Positions 22,458 through 34,545 of a DNA stretch of 64,000 bases are shown one piece after another. The DNA lies in the NCBI RefSeq assembly GCF_003573695.1, contig NC_039367.1, forward strand, positions 28,358,442-28,422,441. The letters are read 5' to 3'. Each line of letters begins with the position of its first letter. The stretch's first letter is position 1. The notes beneath the pieces are model-generated. The model was not told the DNA's origin. It did not search any database and was given only the letters and a program-made list of their open reading frames with translations. Origin of the DNA: Papaver somniferum. Lineage: Eukaryota; Streptophyta; Magnoliopsida; Ranunculales; Papaveraceae. The translations under genes were made by a program, and so were the position numbers.

Positions 22458-24555
22458 TGATGAGTGCTAAAAAGTGCATTTTTTTTATATATTTTTCTTG
22501 GCATTTAACTCATCTTTTGTGCATTAATTCTACATTTTATCCCATATTCTGTATTTTCATTGTTTTCAAGAATAAATATTTTTATTAATTAATTTTGCAT
22601 TTTTAGGTAATAAATAAAGACTAGATGAGTTGCGGAGCGAAAAGTGCAAAGACACCGAGAAAGCCGGCGGAAACTCTAGAGGAAAAGAAGTGCAGAATTG
22701 CGGTATGGAAGACTCAAGGATGAAAATGGGCTCACAAAGGAAGAAATTGTTCTTAAAGAAGAAGTGGGCTCAAGATTGTTTAAGCCCAAACCCATTTTCT
22801 AAGCCTAAAATCAATACCCAAACCCGTTTTCTCCTTCACCGTCAGATTGAATCCATTCCATCATCCAACGCTCGCTCTATCAGAGTGCATCGAGTTTTGA
22901 TGTTCCTGTCTAACAATATAGCACCTAACTCCATCTCAGACCATCGGTTTTGATGTATCCCAGATCCAAAGGTCGCTTCATATCCATTTCCATCGAGCCG
23001 TTGGATCATTCTTTCATCTATTCATCCTACGCCTTTCACCATCCAAACATCAAGACTTGATGAGCCTTATCAACACCCAAGAACCCAAATCTATTAACCC
23101 AACCAAACACCCCCTACTCCAAAAATATCGAACCCATCTTCTTCTCCCCCCTTCTCTGCACAGCGACGCTGTCGCCATCACCACCACCTGCTCCTTCTGC
23201 CACCACCACATCCACCACCAAAGCCATCATGGCTCCTACCAACTAAACCCATCCCCTATATCACGTCCTATATCCCTCTCAGCGACTAATTTCACCCATT
23301 TTCACACCTTTAATCCCTAGCTGTGGAGTTGGTGAAATAAGTTGATGAGATGGATGTAATTGAAGCATGGGAAGGAGCAGAAGACGTTGAGGAAGCATGG
23401 GTCGAGACTATTGGGAAGAAATCAGAGTTGTTAAGTGAGTAATTTCGATTCCTATTTCTCAACAGGAAACCCTAATTTTACAAATTGAGGATTCTTAGGA
23501 ATTGATGATTACAACTAGAAATAGAGGCATGGGTGAGTGTTATTGAGTAGATTCAGTGACATTAGGTAGGATTATTTTGATTTAATTTTGATTTTCACCA
23601 AACCCTAATTTCACTGTTTTGGGGAAAAGGGTGTTAACCCTAATTTTGGATTGTTGTATAAATAGGGATGATGGGTGTGTGTTAGAAGGCATGCCTGGAT
23701 TAGCCAGAGCTTCACCCAAGAGGACTGGACTAGCCAGTTCCTCAACTGTTGGTTCATTTGTTTTGTAAATTTTCAGTCATGTTTTGTTTGAATTTGCTCT
23801 TATTATCATATGTGATGAATGTTAATGTTGTTTATATGTTGAGCATGAGCTAAATTGTTGCAGCTGAGGTTTAGATGAAACCTCAGTGCACTGTCTGATA
23901 GTGGAATGCTAGGTTAGAGCCTTAGTGCACTGAATTGATTGAGCAATGGGAGAAATCAGTGCTCACTAGTGCTTGTGATTGATTGTACTGTCAAAAGACA
24001 GTCAATACTAGGAGCACATCAGTTGAGCAAGCTGATTATCTTGCTATTCCCTTTTTGTATGCTTAGGATCATAAGTTGACCTTAGCTGTCACTTAGTTCC
24101 ATTAGGAATTCAACCTAGAATTACATTATCTGGATAGGTCACAAGGGTGGATTCAAAGCCTTAGCTTAACCCACAATTTGTTTTCACAGTCACTTGCAAC
24201 TCCGAATCTGTTTTTCTTATTGCTTAGTTAAATTTTCCTTGCTGCTTTGTTTAGTTTTTGTGCAATTTACAGCTTGTTGTGCACTGAAATCAGTGCACAA
24301 ACTTCCCCCTGCCCTTGGCTTACAGCCTTGGTTCTTAACTGTTCTGCCTTATTGCTTTGCCTTGCTCACTGCCTTGGCCTATCCCTCATTGTCACTGCCT
24401 TGCATATAGCTTAGCTAGGAAAACTTCATAACACCCCAAGTCCCTGTGGAATGACCCTGTTCTTGCACACAAGCTACAACTGACCCTGTGCACTTGCAGG
24501 TATCACTGTAGGCATCCATTTATTGTCTTATTTTCACATCTTTAAATGCCTACCA
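22458..24555 (+). repeat. 5' LTR of element C
   Basis: Starts TGATGAG and is taken to end CCTACCA just before AGTTTTTGGCGCC, giving about 2.1 kb. Short ORFs inside (for example 22630-22953) recur in the 3' LTR and are LTR sequence, not genes. Confidence 0.75.
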
Positions 24556-24561
24556 AGTTTT

Positions 24562-24579
24562 TGGCGCCGCTGCCGGGGA
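24562..24579 (+). other. Probable primer-binding site of element C
   Basis: TTGGCGCCGCTGCCGGGG, a sequence typical of the position just after the 5' LTR in plant gypsy elements. The tRNA is not assigned. Confidence 0.6.
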
Positions 24580-26089
24580 CTCGGTAGCGGTGCTGTTGCT
24601 GTTTGCTCTTTATCTTTGCTCTTATTTTCTGCATTTTACTGCATACTTTTCATTGTCACTGCATATTTGCACTTTCATTGCATATCTTGCACATAACCTC
24701 ATTCTTGCATCTTCATCTGTCACTCTTGCTGTCACTCTTACAAGTTATTTCCCTTTGCTCATTTGCTGCTCACTTGCTCTTCTAGCTTGCTGTGTAGTCT
24801 CTCCTGTACATATGCATTTTTAGCTCAATCTTCACTGTTGCCATTCTTTTGCATTGCATTCCATTGTCCTGTAACATATCCTGTAAGATATCTCATGTTG
24901 TAACCCTGAGTTTCCATGTCATGTAACACATTGTTTTCTTAGTAGTGTTAAAAGTTGTGAAGCCATTGTTCTCTTACTGTCTTGACTGCCATCCTGTAGC
25001 TGTATCTTATAGTAGTTGCATCTTAGACATACTTTTGAAGCTGCATCAATTCATACATCTTGTCCTGTTTTTTTTTTATTGTAGTGTAACTGAAGTTCAT
25101 ATCCATCATTTCCCTTTTTTCTGTTCTAGTAGTTGTAAGTATTTTGTTGTGTGTCTTGTTTTGCTAGGTCACTTCTCTTTTGCACTTTATCCATAACTGC
25201 ATATTGTGTCAACCCCTTTGTCAGTCCAAATAACTCATTGTCATGCAGTAAATTACTCTTAGTTGCTTACTGGTATCAATATTGTTTGAAACTGTCTCAA
25301 TTCCAAATTTTTGAGAACTCATTCTCTTCTTTGAGTCACCAGGTACCTGTGGTGCTGCTGCTATTGCTGCTGTGCTCCTGTTGATGTTGAGCTGCTGCTG
25401 CTATTGCTGCTGTGCTCCTGTTGCTGTTCCCTGCTGCTGCTGCCTGCTGAAGCTGCTGCAGCTGGTGTAAGATAAATCCCAACTGGGCTTGTGAAGTGAA
25501 CTGATTTGAACCAAGCCCAACTGGGCTGTAAGCTGCAGAAGGAGAGGAAATTGAACCAAGCCCAACTGGGCCTTGAGTGTTGAAGCCAAAGCTTAGGATG
25601 ATCCAAAGCGCAACTGGGCTTTTGCAACCAAACTGAACAGCTGGGCTGTGCTTCAAAGGTAAGCCTAAACCCATTAAGAGAACCCAACCTGTGGGCTTCC
25701 ATTTTTAATCTGTGGGCTTGTAATAATTTTTTTAATTTTAATTTTATTTCTTTCTTTATTTGGGATTGTAATAATTTTAGTTTTATTTTTATTTTCTTTT
25801 TTTTGTGGGTTTGTAATAATTAGTTTTATTTTTATCTTTATTTCTTTCTTTATTTGGGCTTGTAATTTAGTTGTTTGTTAGGCTTTAGTTTCTTTTAAAC
25901 TAAAATTTGGGCTTCAAAACCCAACACAAAAAAAAAAAAAAAATTGCTCCTAATTTCGAAAACCAAATTTTTAAACCCATAAAAACCAAATGTTACCCAT
26001 AAAAACCAAAATTTTTCCTAAAAATCCAAACCCTTTAAAAACCAAATTTTGAGCTTTGTAAACTCTTTACTTAGCCTTTGAGCCCAATC
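24580..26089. repeat. Leader of element C with low-complexity and hairpin repeats
   Basis: No convincing gene. Pyrimidine-rich sequence fills 24580-25330. A roughly 40-bp tandem duplication built on GCTGCTGCTATTGCTGCTGT lies at 25352-25430. Between 25483 and 25650 there are four copies of a short hairpin (CCCAACTGGG core; two full AGCCCAACTGGGC copies at about 25515 and 25559). A T-rich block follows at 25700-25870 and a CCATAAAAACCAAA-type repeat at 25975-26045. Confidence 0.6.
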
Positions 26090-26980
26090 ATGTCTAGATC
26101 TTTTTCTACAGTTGGGGAATACAACAAATCCCTTAGAGAACTTGCGTGTGGACATACTTCACGTTATGAACCTCCCATAGACCATGATGTCAATAGTCAT
26201 AGGAATTATTATGGACATTTTCAAAGTCCCGAGCCTCAATACATAAACCCTAATGACTATTCACACATGCATCATTCGCCACAACGTGAAAATGAACATT
26301 TTGCTAGTGGCTCACTCACACAATCATCACTGATCGATCAATTAGAAGCTCGAATCGCAGCTTTAGAAATGCAATCACATGAGGAATCTGTCACATCTAA
26401 TTTTCTTAGGCAACCTGAAATCTATGCATGTCCCGCATGTGGTAGTTTAGACCACCCTGTTGAGAATTGTCATATTTTGCATAATTTTAGGCCATCTAGA
26501 GAAAATCCAAGGTATGAAATGCCCATAAATTGTGAGGATGGTAGTCATTGGGACCATAATCAATCCTTTGAGGGTTGCGATCAATATTTTGTAAACCCTA
26601 ATGACCATGCACACATGTACCATTCACCACAATTTGAACATGAAGAATTTTGTACTCCCATGAATTTAGACTCCACCACAGAAGCTTTAAGACTCAGTAA
26701 GCAAAACTTTGATAGATCTACATCACGAATTCATGCATATTTAGATCAGATTTTGCTTCACCTACAAAAGGAGGAAATTCATGAGGAAATGTATGTTGTT
26801 CCTAATGAAGTGTCTAGTCCCATTCATGTAAATGATGTTGAATATGAACCTAATTTAGAGGAACATGAATCGACTAATGACACCACCACTGTTCATGAGG
26901 ACCAATATGCATGCTACCATGATGATGATTATGATGATATGTTAGAAGAACATGAAAATATTGTGGAACCTGTTGGTTAA
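26090..26980 (+). CDS. Gag-like zinc-knuckle protein of element C
   Basis: An uninterrupted frame from ATG (MSRSFSTVGEYNKSLREL) of about 296 codons. It contains a clean C-X2-C-X4-H-X4-C knuckle (CPACGSLDHPVENC) near residue 121, the Gag nucleocapsid signature. Two copies of a (Q/D)YxxNPNDxxHMxHSPQ motif flank the knuckle, suggesting an internal duplication. A putative coiled segment precedes it (LIDQLEARIAALEMQ), and the C-terminus is strongly acidic (HDDDYDDMLEEHENIVE). The usual gypsy Gag core is not recognisable, so this is probably a divergent Gag of a non-autonomous family that relies on another element's polymerase. Confidence 0.65.
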   Translation: MSRSFSTVGEYNKSLRELACGHTSRYEPPIDHDVNSHRNYYGHFQSPEPQYINPNDYSHMHHSPQRENEHFASGSLTQSSLIDQLEARIAALEMQSHEESVTSNFLRQPEIYACPACGSLDHPVENCHILHNFRPSRENPRYEMPINCEDGSHWDHNQSFEGCDQYFVNPNDHAHMYHSPQFEHEEFCTPMNLDSTTEALRLSKQNFDRSTSRIHAYLDQILLHLQKEEIHEEMYVVPNEVSSPIHVNDVEYEPNLEEHESTNDTTTVHEDQYACYHDDDYDDMLEEHENIVEPVG

Positions 26981-27009
26981 TAACATATGGCTTCTCGCCC
27001 TCGACCTTC

Positions 27010-27798
27010 ATGAATGTTGTTTTTTCTAATACTCATTGTAATTCATATGATTTTGATATTGACATGGGATTCGTACAATTATTCTGTGAAGATGAGCATG
27101 ACATAGGAATAGTTGAATCTTCTGTAGACACTAATGTTATTATGCATGAAAATATACTTGGTGTGTCTGATTCTCTACCTAGGTCACATTGTGATATTTC
27201 TCCTGATTTGCCGATGCATGAGAATAAATTTGTTGATGATGTTAATGACTCTGATTGTGATCTTGCCAATTTGTTTGATGATTGTGAGCATGTTGTGACA
27301 CGTGTAGAAGACTTAGGAGATGTTGATGTGATTAGTAATGATGTGCCTATCTTCCTACATAAGTCACAATCTGATGGCCTTCCACCCAACCTAGATTTGG
27401 TTTGTACCCATATTGTCAAACCGATTTTTCTGAAAATTCCTAATCTAGGATTGGAACTGTATGCTTCCCAAGTCCTTTTGGACTATTTTGCATCTAAGTA
27501 TAATATCTTTGAGGAGCCACAGTTGGAATTAGCATGTTTGCCCGTCCCTAGCAAAGTTCATTTCGAGATAGACCTTGTGCATGATGAACCCCCAAAACTG
27601 CGAGATTTTGTTTCCAAAATTTTATCCGTTGAAAAATCCAGGTTTGGGGGTAGCTCATTTTGTTTCACAGCTTCACTTGCATGCCTATCATATTATTATT
27701 GTGTGAAGCTGTTGAAACCTCTACACTTTGTCTTTTGGGTTGATCCTCAACTCTTTAGATTGTTAGTGTATGGTGAATTTTTGTATATAATCCAGTAG
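27010..27798 (+). CDS. Second ORF of element C, function unknown
   Basis: A 262-codon open frame 30 bp after the Gag-like ORF, in a different frame. It is acidic (repeated Asp-Val-Asp motifs), with a short hydrophobic stretch near the C-terminus (SFCFTASLACLSYYYCVKLL). No protease, polymerase or integrase motif is visible. Similar ORFs of unknown role lie before the purine tract in non-autonomous plant gypsy elements. GTTTGGGGGTAG at about 27643 inside the frame resembles the element's purine tract. Confidence 0.45.
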   Translation: MNVVFSNTHCNSYDFDIDMGFVQLFCEDEHDIGIVESSVDTNVIMHENILGVSDSLPRSHCDISPDLPMHENKFVDDVNDSDCDLANLFDDCEHVVTRVEDLGDVDVISNDVPIFLHKSQSDGLPPNLDLVCTHIVKPIFLKIPNLGLELYASQVLLDYFASKYNIFEEPQLELACLPVPSKVHFEIDLVHDEPPKLRDFVSKILSVEKSRFGGSSFCFTASLACLSYYYCVKLLKPLHFVFWVDPQLFRLLVYGEFLYIIQ

Positions 27799-28536
27799 AT
27801 AAAATTTCTTAAAACCCTTTTGTTCCTTTTGTATATATTTTGCAAATCTAATATGATCTCGGCTGAAATATGTTGGATTTTTTTTTCCTTGAATAACGGA
27901 GTCTAATCTTGCTTTCGCCGAAATCGGGTATTCTCTTTCCTTTTTCTCTACTCAACTTGATCCTCTTCATATGTTGTATTATAATTTTGTTCATATTTTG
28001 AAACATTGAGGACAATGTTTAGTTTAGGTTTGGGGGTATAGAGTAGATACCACGATAATATGCCATAATTGAAAACAAGAACTCCTTCTTTTTGAAAAAA
28101 TTTAAAAATTCCAAAAAAAAAAATTTATTAAAAAAAAAAATGATAAAACAAAACATAAAAATGGAGCTCATTTACCTTGAAATGTTGACTCTTGTGCAAA
28201 TATGTAATTATTAGGAGTCTTAGTCTAGATATTTAGGCACCCTGATTCTAGCACAATTCACATAGTGATAAGAAATTTGCACGCGCACGATCTACCAATA
28301 CATGTATAGCCTCGATCTTCAAGGTGTTTGATAGGAAGTCACGATTGCCAATCACTTTAGAATACTGAACGAAACTTGACTAGCTTGTTCTTTGGTTGGT
28401 TGGGATAGAAGGTGGAGGTTACATTAAGAAAAACAACCATCGAATTTAACTGGGTGCATCAAAAAGGGCTACCTCTTGCAAAGTGTCATGTAGTTTTTTG
28501 TTTCCTTTTGTATATGTATCAAAAGTGTCTCCTTAT

Positions 28537-28584
<48 letters not shown>

Positions 28585-29206
28585 ATCAAGTATTTATCAA
28601 TTCCATCCTCTCTTGTTCCAAAAATAAAAGAGAGTAGTCAATGTAAATAAGAGTCATGTAAATAGTCATTTTGTTGTTTCATTGTAATAAGCAAGGAGGA
28701 TGTATGCCATTGATGTACAACGCGAGTAATTGTGAAATACCTCCAACTCATTCACAATTCTCGTAAAGTCCGGACAGCTAGCTAGATTTCGACCTTGGTT
28801 CTTAGCCTGAGAAACTATCTCTTGGTGATTAGTAGTCATAACATCCGATCTCTCTTTACACATGTGTAGATACACTTTACACTCTTATAACATGTCTTTA
28901 TTTGTTATCAGTGCTAGGATTGTGCCTTGGATAGCTAGATTGACATCTCCATTTTGCTGTGAGCTTAAACTGACTTGCACATGTCACATTTGATGGAATC
29001 TGAGCTTATATTTTGACCTAGAACTTTGTAGGTACGTTCTAAGAAAACCTTCACGAGACTTCACTCGTCCACTAGGGACACTTAGTGGTTTAAAAGGCTT
29101 AGTGCATACGCTAAATGCATTCGAGAGACCAGCGACAGTGGTATAGGTAGGATTTCCTTAGTTTTGTTTTACTTGAGGACAAGTAAAATTCAGGTTTGGG
29201 GGTATT
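27799..29206 (+). other. 3' non-coding interior of element C
   Basis: No gene is supported. A copy of the purine-tract context (GAGGACAATG... GGTTTGGGGGTATA) lies at about 28008-28040 and the functional copy at about 29175-29206. A homopolymer of 44 A residues spans 28538-28581. Confidence 0.55.
28538..28581 (+). repeat. Poly(A) tract, 44 bases
   Basis: Uninterrupted A run inside element C. It could be an old poly(A) insertion or slippage; its exact length is prone to sequencing error. Confidence 0.9.
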
Positions 29207-30258
29207 TGATGAGTGCTAAAAAGTGCATTTTTTTATATATTTTTCTTGGCATTTAACTCATCTTTTGTGCATTAATTCTACATTTTATCCCATATTCTGT
29301 ATTTTCATTGTTTTCAAGAATAAATATTTTTATTAATTAATTTTGCATTTTTAGGTAATAAATAAAGACTAGATGAGTTGCAGAGCGAAAAGTGCAAAGA
29401 CACCGAGAAAGCCGGCGGAAACTCTAGAGGAAAAGAAGTGCAGAATTGCGGTATGGAAGACTCAAGGATGAAAATGGGCTCACAAAGGAAGAAATTGTTC
29501 TTAAAGAAGAAGTGGGCTCAAGATTTTTTAAGCCCAAACCCATTTTCTAAGCCTAAAATCAATACCCAAACCCGTTTTCTCCTTCACCGTCAGATTGAAT
29601 CCATTCCATCATCCAACGCTCGCTCTATCAGAGTGCATCGAGTTTTGATGTTCCTGTCTAACAATATAGCACCTAACTCCATCTCAGACCATCAGTTTTG
29701 ATGTATCCCAGATCCAAAGGTCGCTTCATATCCATTTCCATCGAGCCGTTGGATCATTCTTTCATCTTTTCATCCTACGCCTTTCACCATCCAAACATCA
29801 AGACTTGATGAGCCTTCTCAACACCCAAGAACCCAAATCTATTAACCCAACCAAACACCCCCTACTCCAAAAATATCGAACCCATCTTCTTCTCCTCCCT
29901 TCTCTGCACAGCGACGCTGTCGCCATCACCACCACCTGCTCCTTCTGCCACCACCACATCCACCACCAAAGACATCATGGCTCCTACCAACTAAACCCAT
30001 CCCCTATATCATGTCCTATATCCCTCTCAGCGACTAATTTCACCCATTTTCATACCTCTAATCCCTAGCTGTGGAGTTGGTGAAATAAGTTGATGAGATG
30101 GATGTAATTGAAGCATGGGAAGGAGCAGAAGACGTTGAGGAAGCATGGGTCGAGACTATTGGGAAGAAATCAGAGCTGTTAGGTGAGTAATTTCGATTCC
30201 TATTTCTCAACAGGAAACCCTAATTTTACAAATTGGGGATTCTTAGGAATTGATGATT
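29207..30258 (+). repeat. 3' LTR of element C, truncated
   Basis: Nearly identical to 22458 to about 23510 of the 5' LTR; the remaining 1 kb of LTR is absent. Confidence 0.85.
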
Positions 30259-30647
30259 AGGAAAGGTGTAAAGAACAAGCTATTTCACCAAGGTGTAAAG
30301 AACAAATTGGGGATTCTTAGGAAAGGTGTAAAGAACAAGCTAGCAAATTCCAATAGATGGCAAATGAACTCTACTCCACCGTGTTCACTTCATAGTTATG
30401 ACTCATGCGTTATGTATGCCCAGGAAAGTCGCTTCTTATTTTGGGTAAATATAACCATCACAAACCTAGCTTTGCAACATGATGGTGAATTCAAATCGTC
30501 TTAGATTAGGTAGCTGCTAAAAATGCTAGTAGTCAATTTCTTCATTTGATGAAATATAATAAACAATATGGATATCACGACGAAGGAAAAATCACAATAT
30601 GAACAAGATGAATACACTGTCAACAATGTTCATCATCCTTATGATAT
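30259..30647. other. Patchwork junction next to element C
   Basis: Directly after the LTR break, AGGAAAGGTGTAAAGAACAA occurs twice (about 30259 and 30321) and GGTGTAAAGAACAA a third time between them. A 20-base piece of LTR (AATTGGGGATTCTTAGGA) is re-used at about 30304. The remainder is unidentified AT-rich sequence without a supported gene. Confidence 0.55.
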
Positions 30648-32637
30648 TGTTGGACCATGACCTATTTTCATGTGCAGAGTAGAGAATTAGATAGTAACAT
30701 TTATGTTAGTTATAGTGGTTGACAGCCTGTATTGGTGACTCAGATGTGTGAGCTGTAACTGAGTCATGCTTGTCACCCCTTCCTCTTTGTTTTATTATAA
30801 AAAAAAAGAATCACCTCCTCTTTTGATATTCATCAGAGAATATCGGGACCTTGTCCAACGACTTAGAGTTCTTAACTTGGTATCAGAGCTTATCTCTTAT
30901 TTCCAAACCCTAAAATCAAAAATAAATAAATTAGTTTACTCTTTTCTTCAACAACTTTCAAGATCTTTATCTGCTTCATCTCAAATTTTATGAAAAATGT
31001 CAAATTCATTTACAATTTTTCCTTAGAATCCTCTAAAACTTATTATTTCACCACATGCTAAGCTAACTTCAACAAATTATGTTTTGTGGAAGTCACATAT
31101 TGTTCCTATATTACGAAGTTTTGATCTGTACAAGTATGTTGATGGATCTACTCTCGAACCTCCTGAATTCATCCGAGATCCAGAAACTCAAGCACCAATT
31201 GATAATCCAGCATATCAACACTATATACATCAAGATCAATTATTTTTTTCTTGGTTGCTTTTTTGTTTATTGGATGAGATTCATCTCTTTGTCCTTGGAA
31301 GTTCTTCATCTCTTGTTGTATGGAAAATCTTGGAGCATAATTACAACTCTGCTGTTAAATCAAGATTAATGCAACTCAAGAATGATCTTCATCTCAAGAA
31401 AGGATCTAAATGATGCAGGATTATTTTAGTCGAGCTCGATCTAGTGCGCATCAACTTGCTCAGGCAAGACGTCTTGTTCTTGATGAAGATTTAGTATATC
31501 ATATATCGAATGGCCTACCTTCTGAATTTAATGCTTTTCGTACTTCAATTAACACACAACTCAAAATTATGGAATCAATTTTATTTTCTGATCTTCTTAA
31601 TTTACTATTGGGAGAAGAACATCAATTATCAGATTCGTCCTCTGATTTAACATCTGCTTCCGCTAATACTGTGCAAAATTCATCAATTTCCCATTAAAAT
31701 TCACCTCATTCTTCAACTTCATTCCCTAACATGAATTATTCTCATTATTCACATTCACCTCATCCTCAACACTCGTCTCATTATTCCCCTCGTTCTCATT
31801 CATCTGGTGGTTTAAATTTTTGAGCAAGAGGTGGTGCTAGACATTTCAATCCTCCACGTGTTCGTGGTGGTGGTTTTCGTGGTAGATATGCTGGTGGTTA
31901 GTTTCGAGGAGGATATAATGGATTTCATGGTCGATCTTATAATTTCTTTCCATAAGAGAGCCAAACTGACATTCCTTGTCAAATGTTTCACTGATCTGGT
32001 CATATAGCTCTTGAATGTTATCACGGTTTCAATAAAGCATTCTATGATTATCTTCAATCTCATAATTTGGCATTTGATGATTGTTTCTATGAAGACTTTT
32101 ATGATGAAGGTTGGAATCCTAATCCTGAAGCTTATGTTGTTTATCCTGCTGATAGTTCTACTTCATATTCTTTTGTGAGTGGTGAAAGCTGGACTCCTGA
32201 ATCTGTTACACATCATATCACCAATGATCCCAGCAATCTCAATATGCATTCTGAATATCAAGGATGTGATCAAGTAAAAGTGGAAAATAGTGCAGGTTTG
32301 TCTATCAATCATATTGGCTCTTTTAATTTTAAGTATGGTACTTCTAATTTTCTTATGAATAATGTTTTACATGTTTCTGCTATATCCAGAAATTTACTTT
32401 CTGTGCTTCAATTTACTAGAGACAATAAGTGTTATTTGGAGTTTCATCTTTTTCATTTCTGTGTGAAGGACCTTCAAACTCACAAGGATTTACTTCAAGG
32501 GGGTGTAAAAAATGGTCTCTATGATCTCAACCTTGCTTATACACTTTTCAAGAAAGCCTTTGTTAATTCTGGCATAGTAGACTTGGACATCCTACTTTTA
32601 GAACACTCAAACATGTCTTGCCAGTTGTGGAAAAATC
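30648..32637 (+). mobile_element. Truncated RE1-like copia element
   Basis: A short LTR candidate (TGTTGGACCATGACC at 30648, about 225 bp) is followed by the classical initiator-tRNA-Met primer site TGGTATCAGAGC (30878-30889). Gag, protease and the start of integrase follow. The element ends abruptly at 32637, where another copia LTR begins. Confidence 0.8.
30998..32637 (+). pseudogene. Copia gag-pol remnant: gag, zinc knuckle, protease, integrase HHCC start
   Basis: Gag runs from about 30998 and keeps the copia motifs LTSTNYVLWKSH, LYKYVDGS and SWLLFCLLDEI, then a frame change near 31412. An RGG-rich stretch at 31830-31930 is followed by a damaged zinc knuckle (CQMFH, stop, SGHIALEC). Frame 32067-32816 covers the protease, where the DSGA-type active site reads ESVT in WTPESVTHHITND. 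It continues with NVLHVSAISRNLLSV and, in another frame, WHSRLGHPTFRTLKHVLP, the N-terminal integrase HHCC zone. Multiple stops and the lost protease Asp make it dead. Confidence 0.85.
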
Positions 32638-34545
32638 TGTTAGAGCACAACTCGGTTGAACCCACCAAGCGTTGGTATGTCAAGTTTGGTTGTCATATTT
32701 TAGTGGACAAAAACTCATTTAAAGAGTCGCTTGATTATTTACTAGAGTCAATTTCGTATAGGTTAGCTAGAAAGTTATTAGGATATGAGACTTATAAGTA
32801 TTACGTGAATACTTGAAGAATGTGAAGAAGTAAAGAAACACATCGACGACATCATCCTTCCTCTTGAGGTTAGTAATATTTTGACTTGAACTGCTTCATT
32901 CCTAACGTATCTTTCAAGTCGTGATGTATTGAAAACATAACTGCGAAGCTGTGAATGATTATACTCTAGTTAGACATAATATTAAGGAATTACAATACGA
33001 AGTATAACGTCTATCTTTTAAACTTCGTATATAAGACATCGACATAATCATATGAATTCTATTGTGATTGTGTATGGGTATGGGTGAAGATTTCGTCCTA
33101 GGAAACAATGTTTTACATTCGTTTAAAGGAAGTACAATTCATAAACTTGTTCTGTGAATCAAAAGGAAAATCGCCAGGCTTATTGGTGTTGTTATTCATT
33201 GCAAATCTTTGGATAACCAATATGTGTGTTTAGTATAACCGCTCATAACTTATTTATGTATCTTGGTAAAACTATTGACAATGCCTGAATTTTTTATTGG
33301 TATGACTTTTATTAGTGAAACCGATCTTAAGTAATCACCTGAGATGGTATGATCGATATTTTGTAATTGGTATGCCCAACTCTAGACATTGGGTAACCTA
33401 TCCTAGTAAGAGGTACAACCAATCACAAGTATGTGGAATCGATCCTTGTAAGAGGTACAACAAGTCTCAGTAATTGGTAACCGATCATATGACTTGTGAA
33501 ACCGATCACAAGTAAATACCATAATAATATGGTAACCGATCCTAGTACCTAGTCAACTAATTCTTGGAAAGATAGTGTGACTGATCCTAGTACCCACATG
33601 GAGGTAGAACCGAAGCTTTGTGTTTTGGTAGAACTGTGAAACCCATTAATGGTGATTTGATATGATAATCAATCACATGGTTCTTGGAAGTCAGATGAAC
33701 CAATCCTAACTTGTTTGGAAGTGTGGAAAATCGGTTCCAAGATTGTAAATATGAAAAAGGATTTAGAAAGTAAATATGTAGATATACTTTGAACATGTAT
33801 AGTAATTCTTATCTTTTATTGTTCAAAGATATTCCTTAATAATTAAAGGAGAATCTCGGATCGAAATAAATTGAAAATCTTTTAATTAAGGTTTTTAGTT
33901 TTATATGCTTTTGATTTCCAGCAATTAAATGCATATCTTTAGAAAATAAAAATTAGCAATGTGCATTTACTAATTGGAGATTTCTACTGATATTTCGGTC
34001 AATATTTGGACAGACCATTTCCAGGAATTATGAAAACCAATTTTGGCTTTATTGCATATCTTTGAGAATATTAGGTTTTAGAAATTCCTTGGTTTCCAAA
34101 CTTCCTTGGTCTATAAATATTGAAGTTTGCATTTCGAGCAAACTAATCCTCAGAGCCAACAAAATTATCTAGTTGTGTTGTTACAGATGTAGCCGTCTAT
34201 TCGGAGAGGAAAGTACCCTAATTAGGCGAAATCTCTTACAACCGCTCGTTTTAAAGACTTATTTGGGATTGAGAAGCTCTACGAGTACCGTTAGTGGGAA
34301 ACTAGATAATTGCAGTTTATTATTAGTTTTTGATTGATTTGATTGACTAACGGTTGTTGAACTTTGATTGCACTTAGTTTGTTTATACTTGAGAATCTTC
34401 CCTTCTGATATAAGACTCACTCAAACTAGATCGAAGTATCGACGAGGATCTTTAGACTGTTTGTAGATCTAAAGACGTCTTGTGATAATCCGTCGTTAAT
34501 AGACTCTGTGTAATGTTCTTAGTACAATTTGTATCAAGATCCAGA
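32638..34545 (+). mobile_element. Copia LTR (solo or fragment) inserted in the RE1-like element
   Basis: Starts TGTTAGAGCACAACTCGG precisely at the break in the integrase frame. The body is non-coding, and the region near 34100-34520 looks like a copia LTR promoter and R/U5 zone. The right end is not defined. A block at 33290-33740 contains about eight degenerate copies of a unit with GGTAACCGATCCTAGTA-like sequence. Confidence 0.6.
33290..33740. repeat. Degenerate ACCGATC repeats in copia LTR
   Basis: Recurrent short blocks such as GAAACCGATC, GGTAACCGATC and GTAAGAGGTACAACxA recur every 30-50 bases. Divergence between units is high, so the array is old. Confidence 0.6.

Larger units (their letters stand above)
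22458..30258 (+). mobile_element. Young non-autonomous gypsy-type element C
   Basis: LTRs start TGATGAGTGCTAAAAAGTGC at 22458 and 29207. A primer-site-like TGGCGCCGCTGCCGGGGA lies after the 5' LTR, and a GGTTTGGGGGTATT tract ends the interior. By eye there are about 14 differences in the roughly 1.05 kb that the LTRs share, near 1.3 percent, so this is the most recent LTR insertion here. The interior encodes a zinc-knuckle protein and a second ORF but no protease, reverse transcriptase or integrase. The 3' LTR is truncated at about 30258. Confidence 0.85.

Noticed and set aside
22630..22953. 107-codon ORF, repeated at 29378-29701
   Set aside because: Both copies lie at the same place in the two LTRs of element C; the similarity reflects LTR identity, not a gene family.
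25336..25702. Gln/Ser/Ala-rich ORFs in three minus-strand frames
   Set aside because: They come from the CTG-rich tandem repeat and hairpin repeats; all frames are open because of composition.
28412..28627. ORF with a poly-lysine run
   Set aside because: The lysines are the 44-base A tract; there is no other coding signal.
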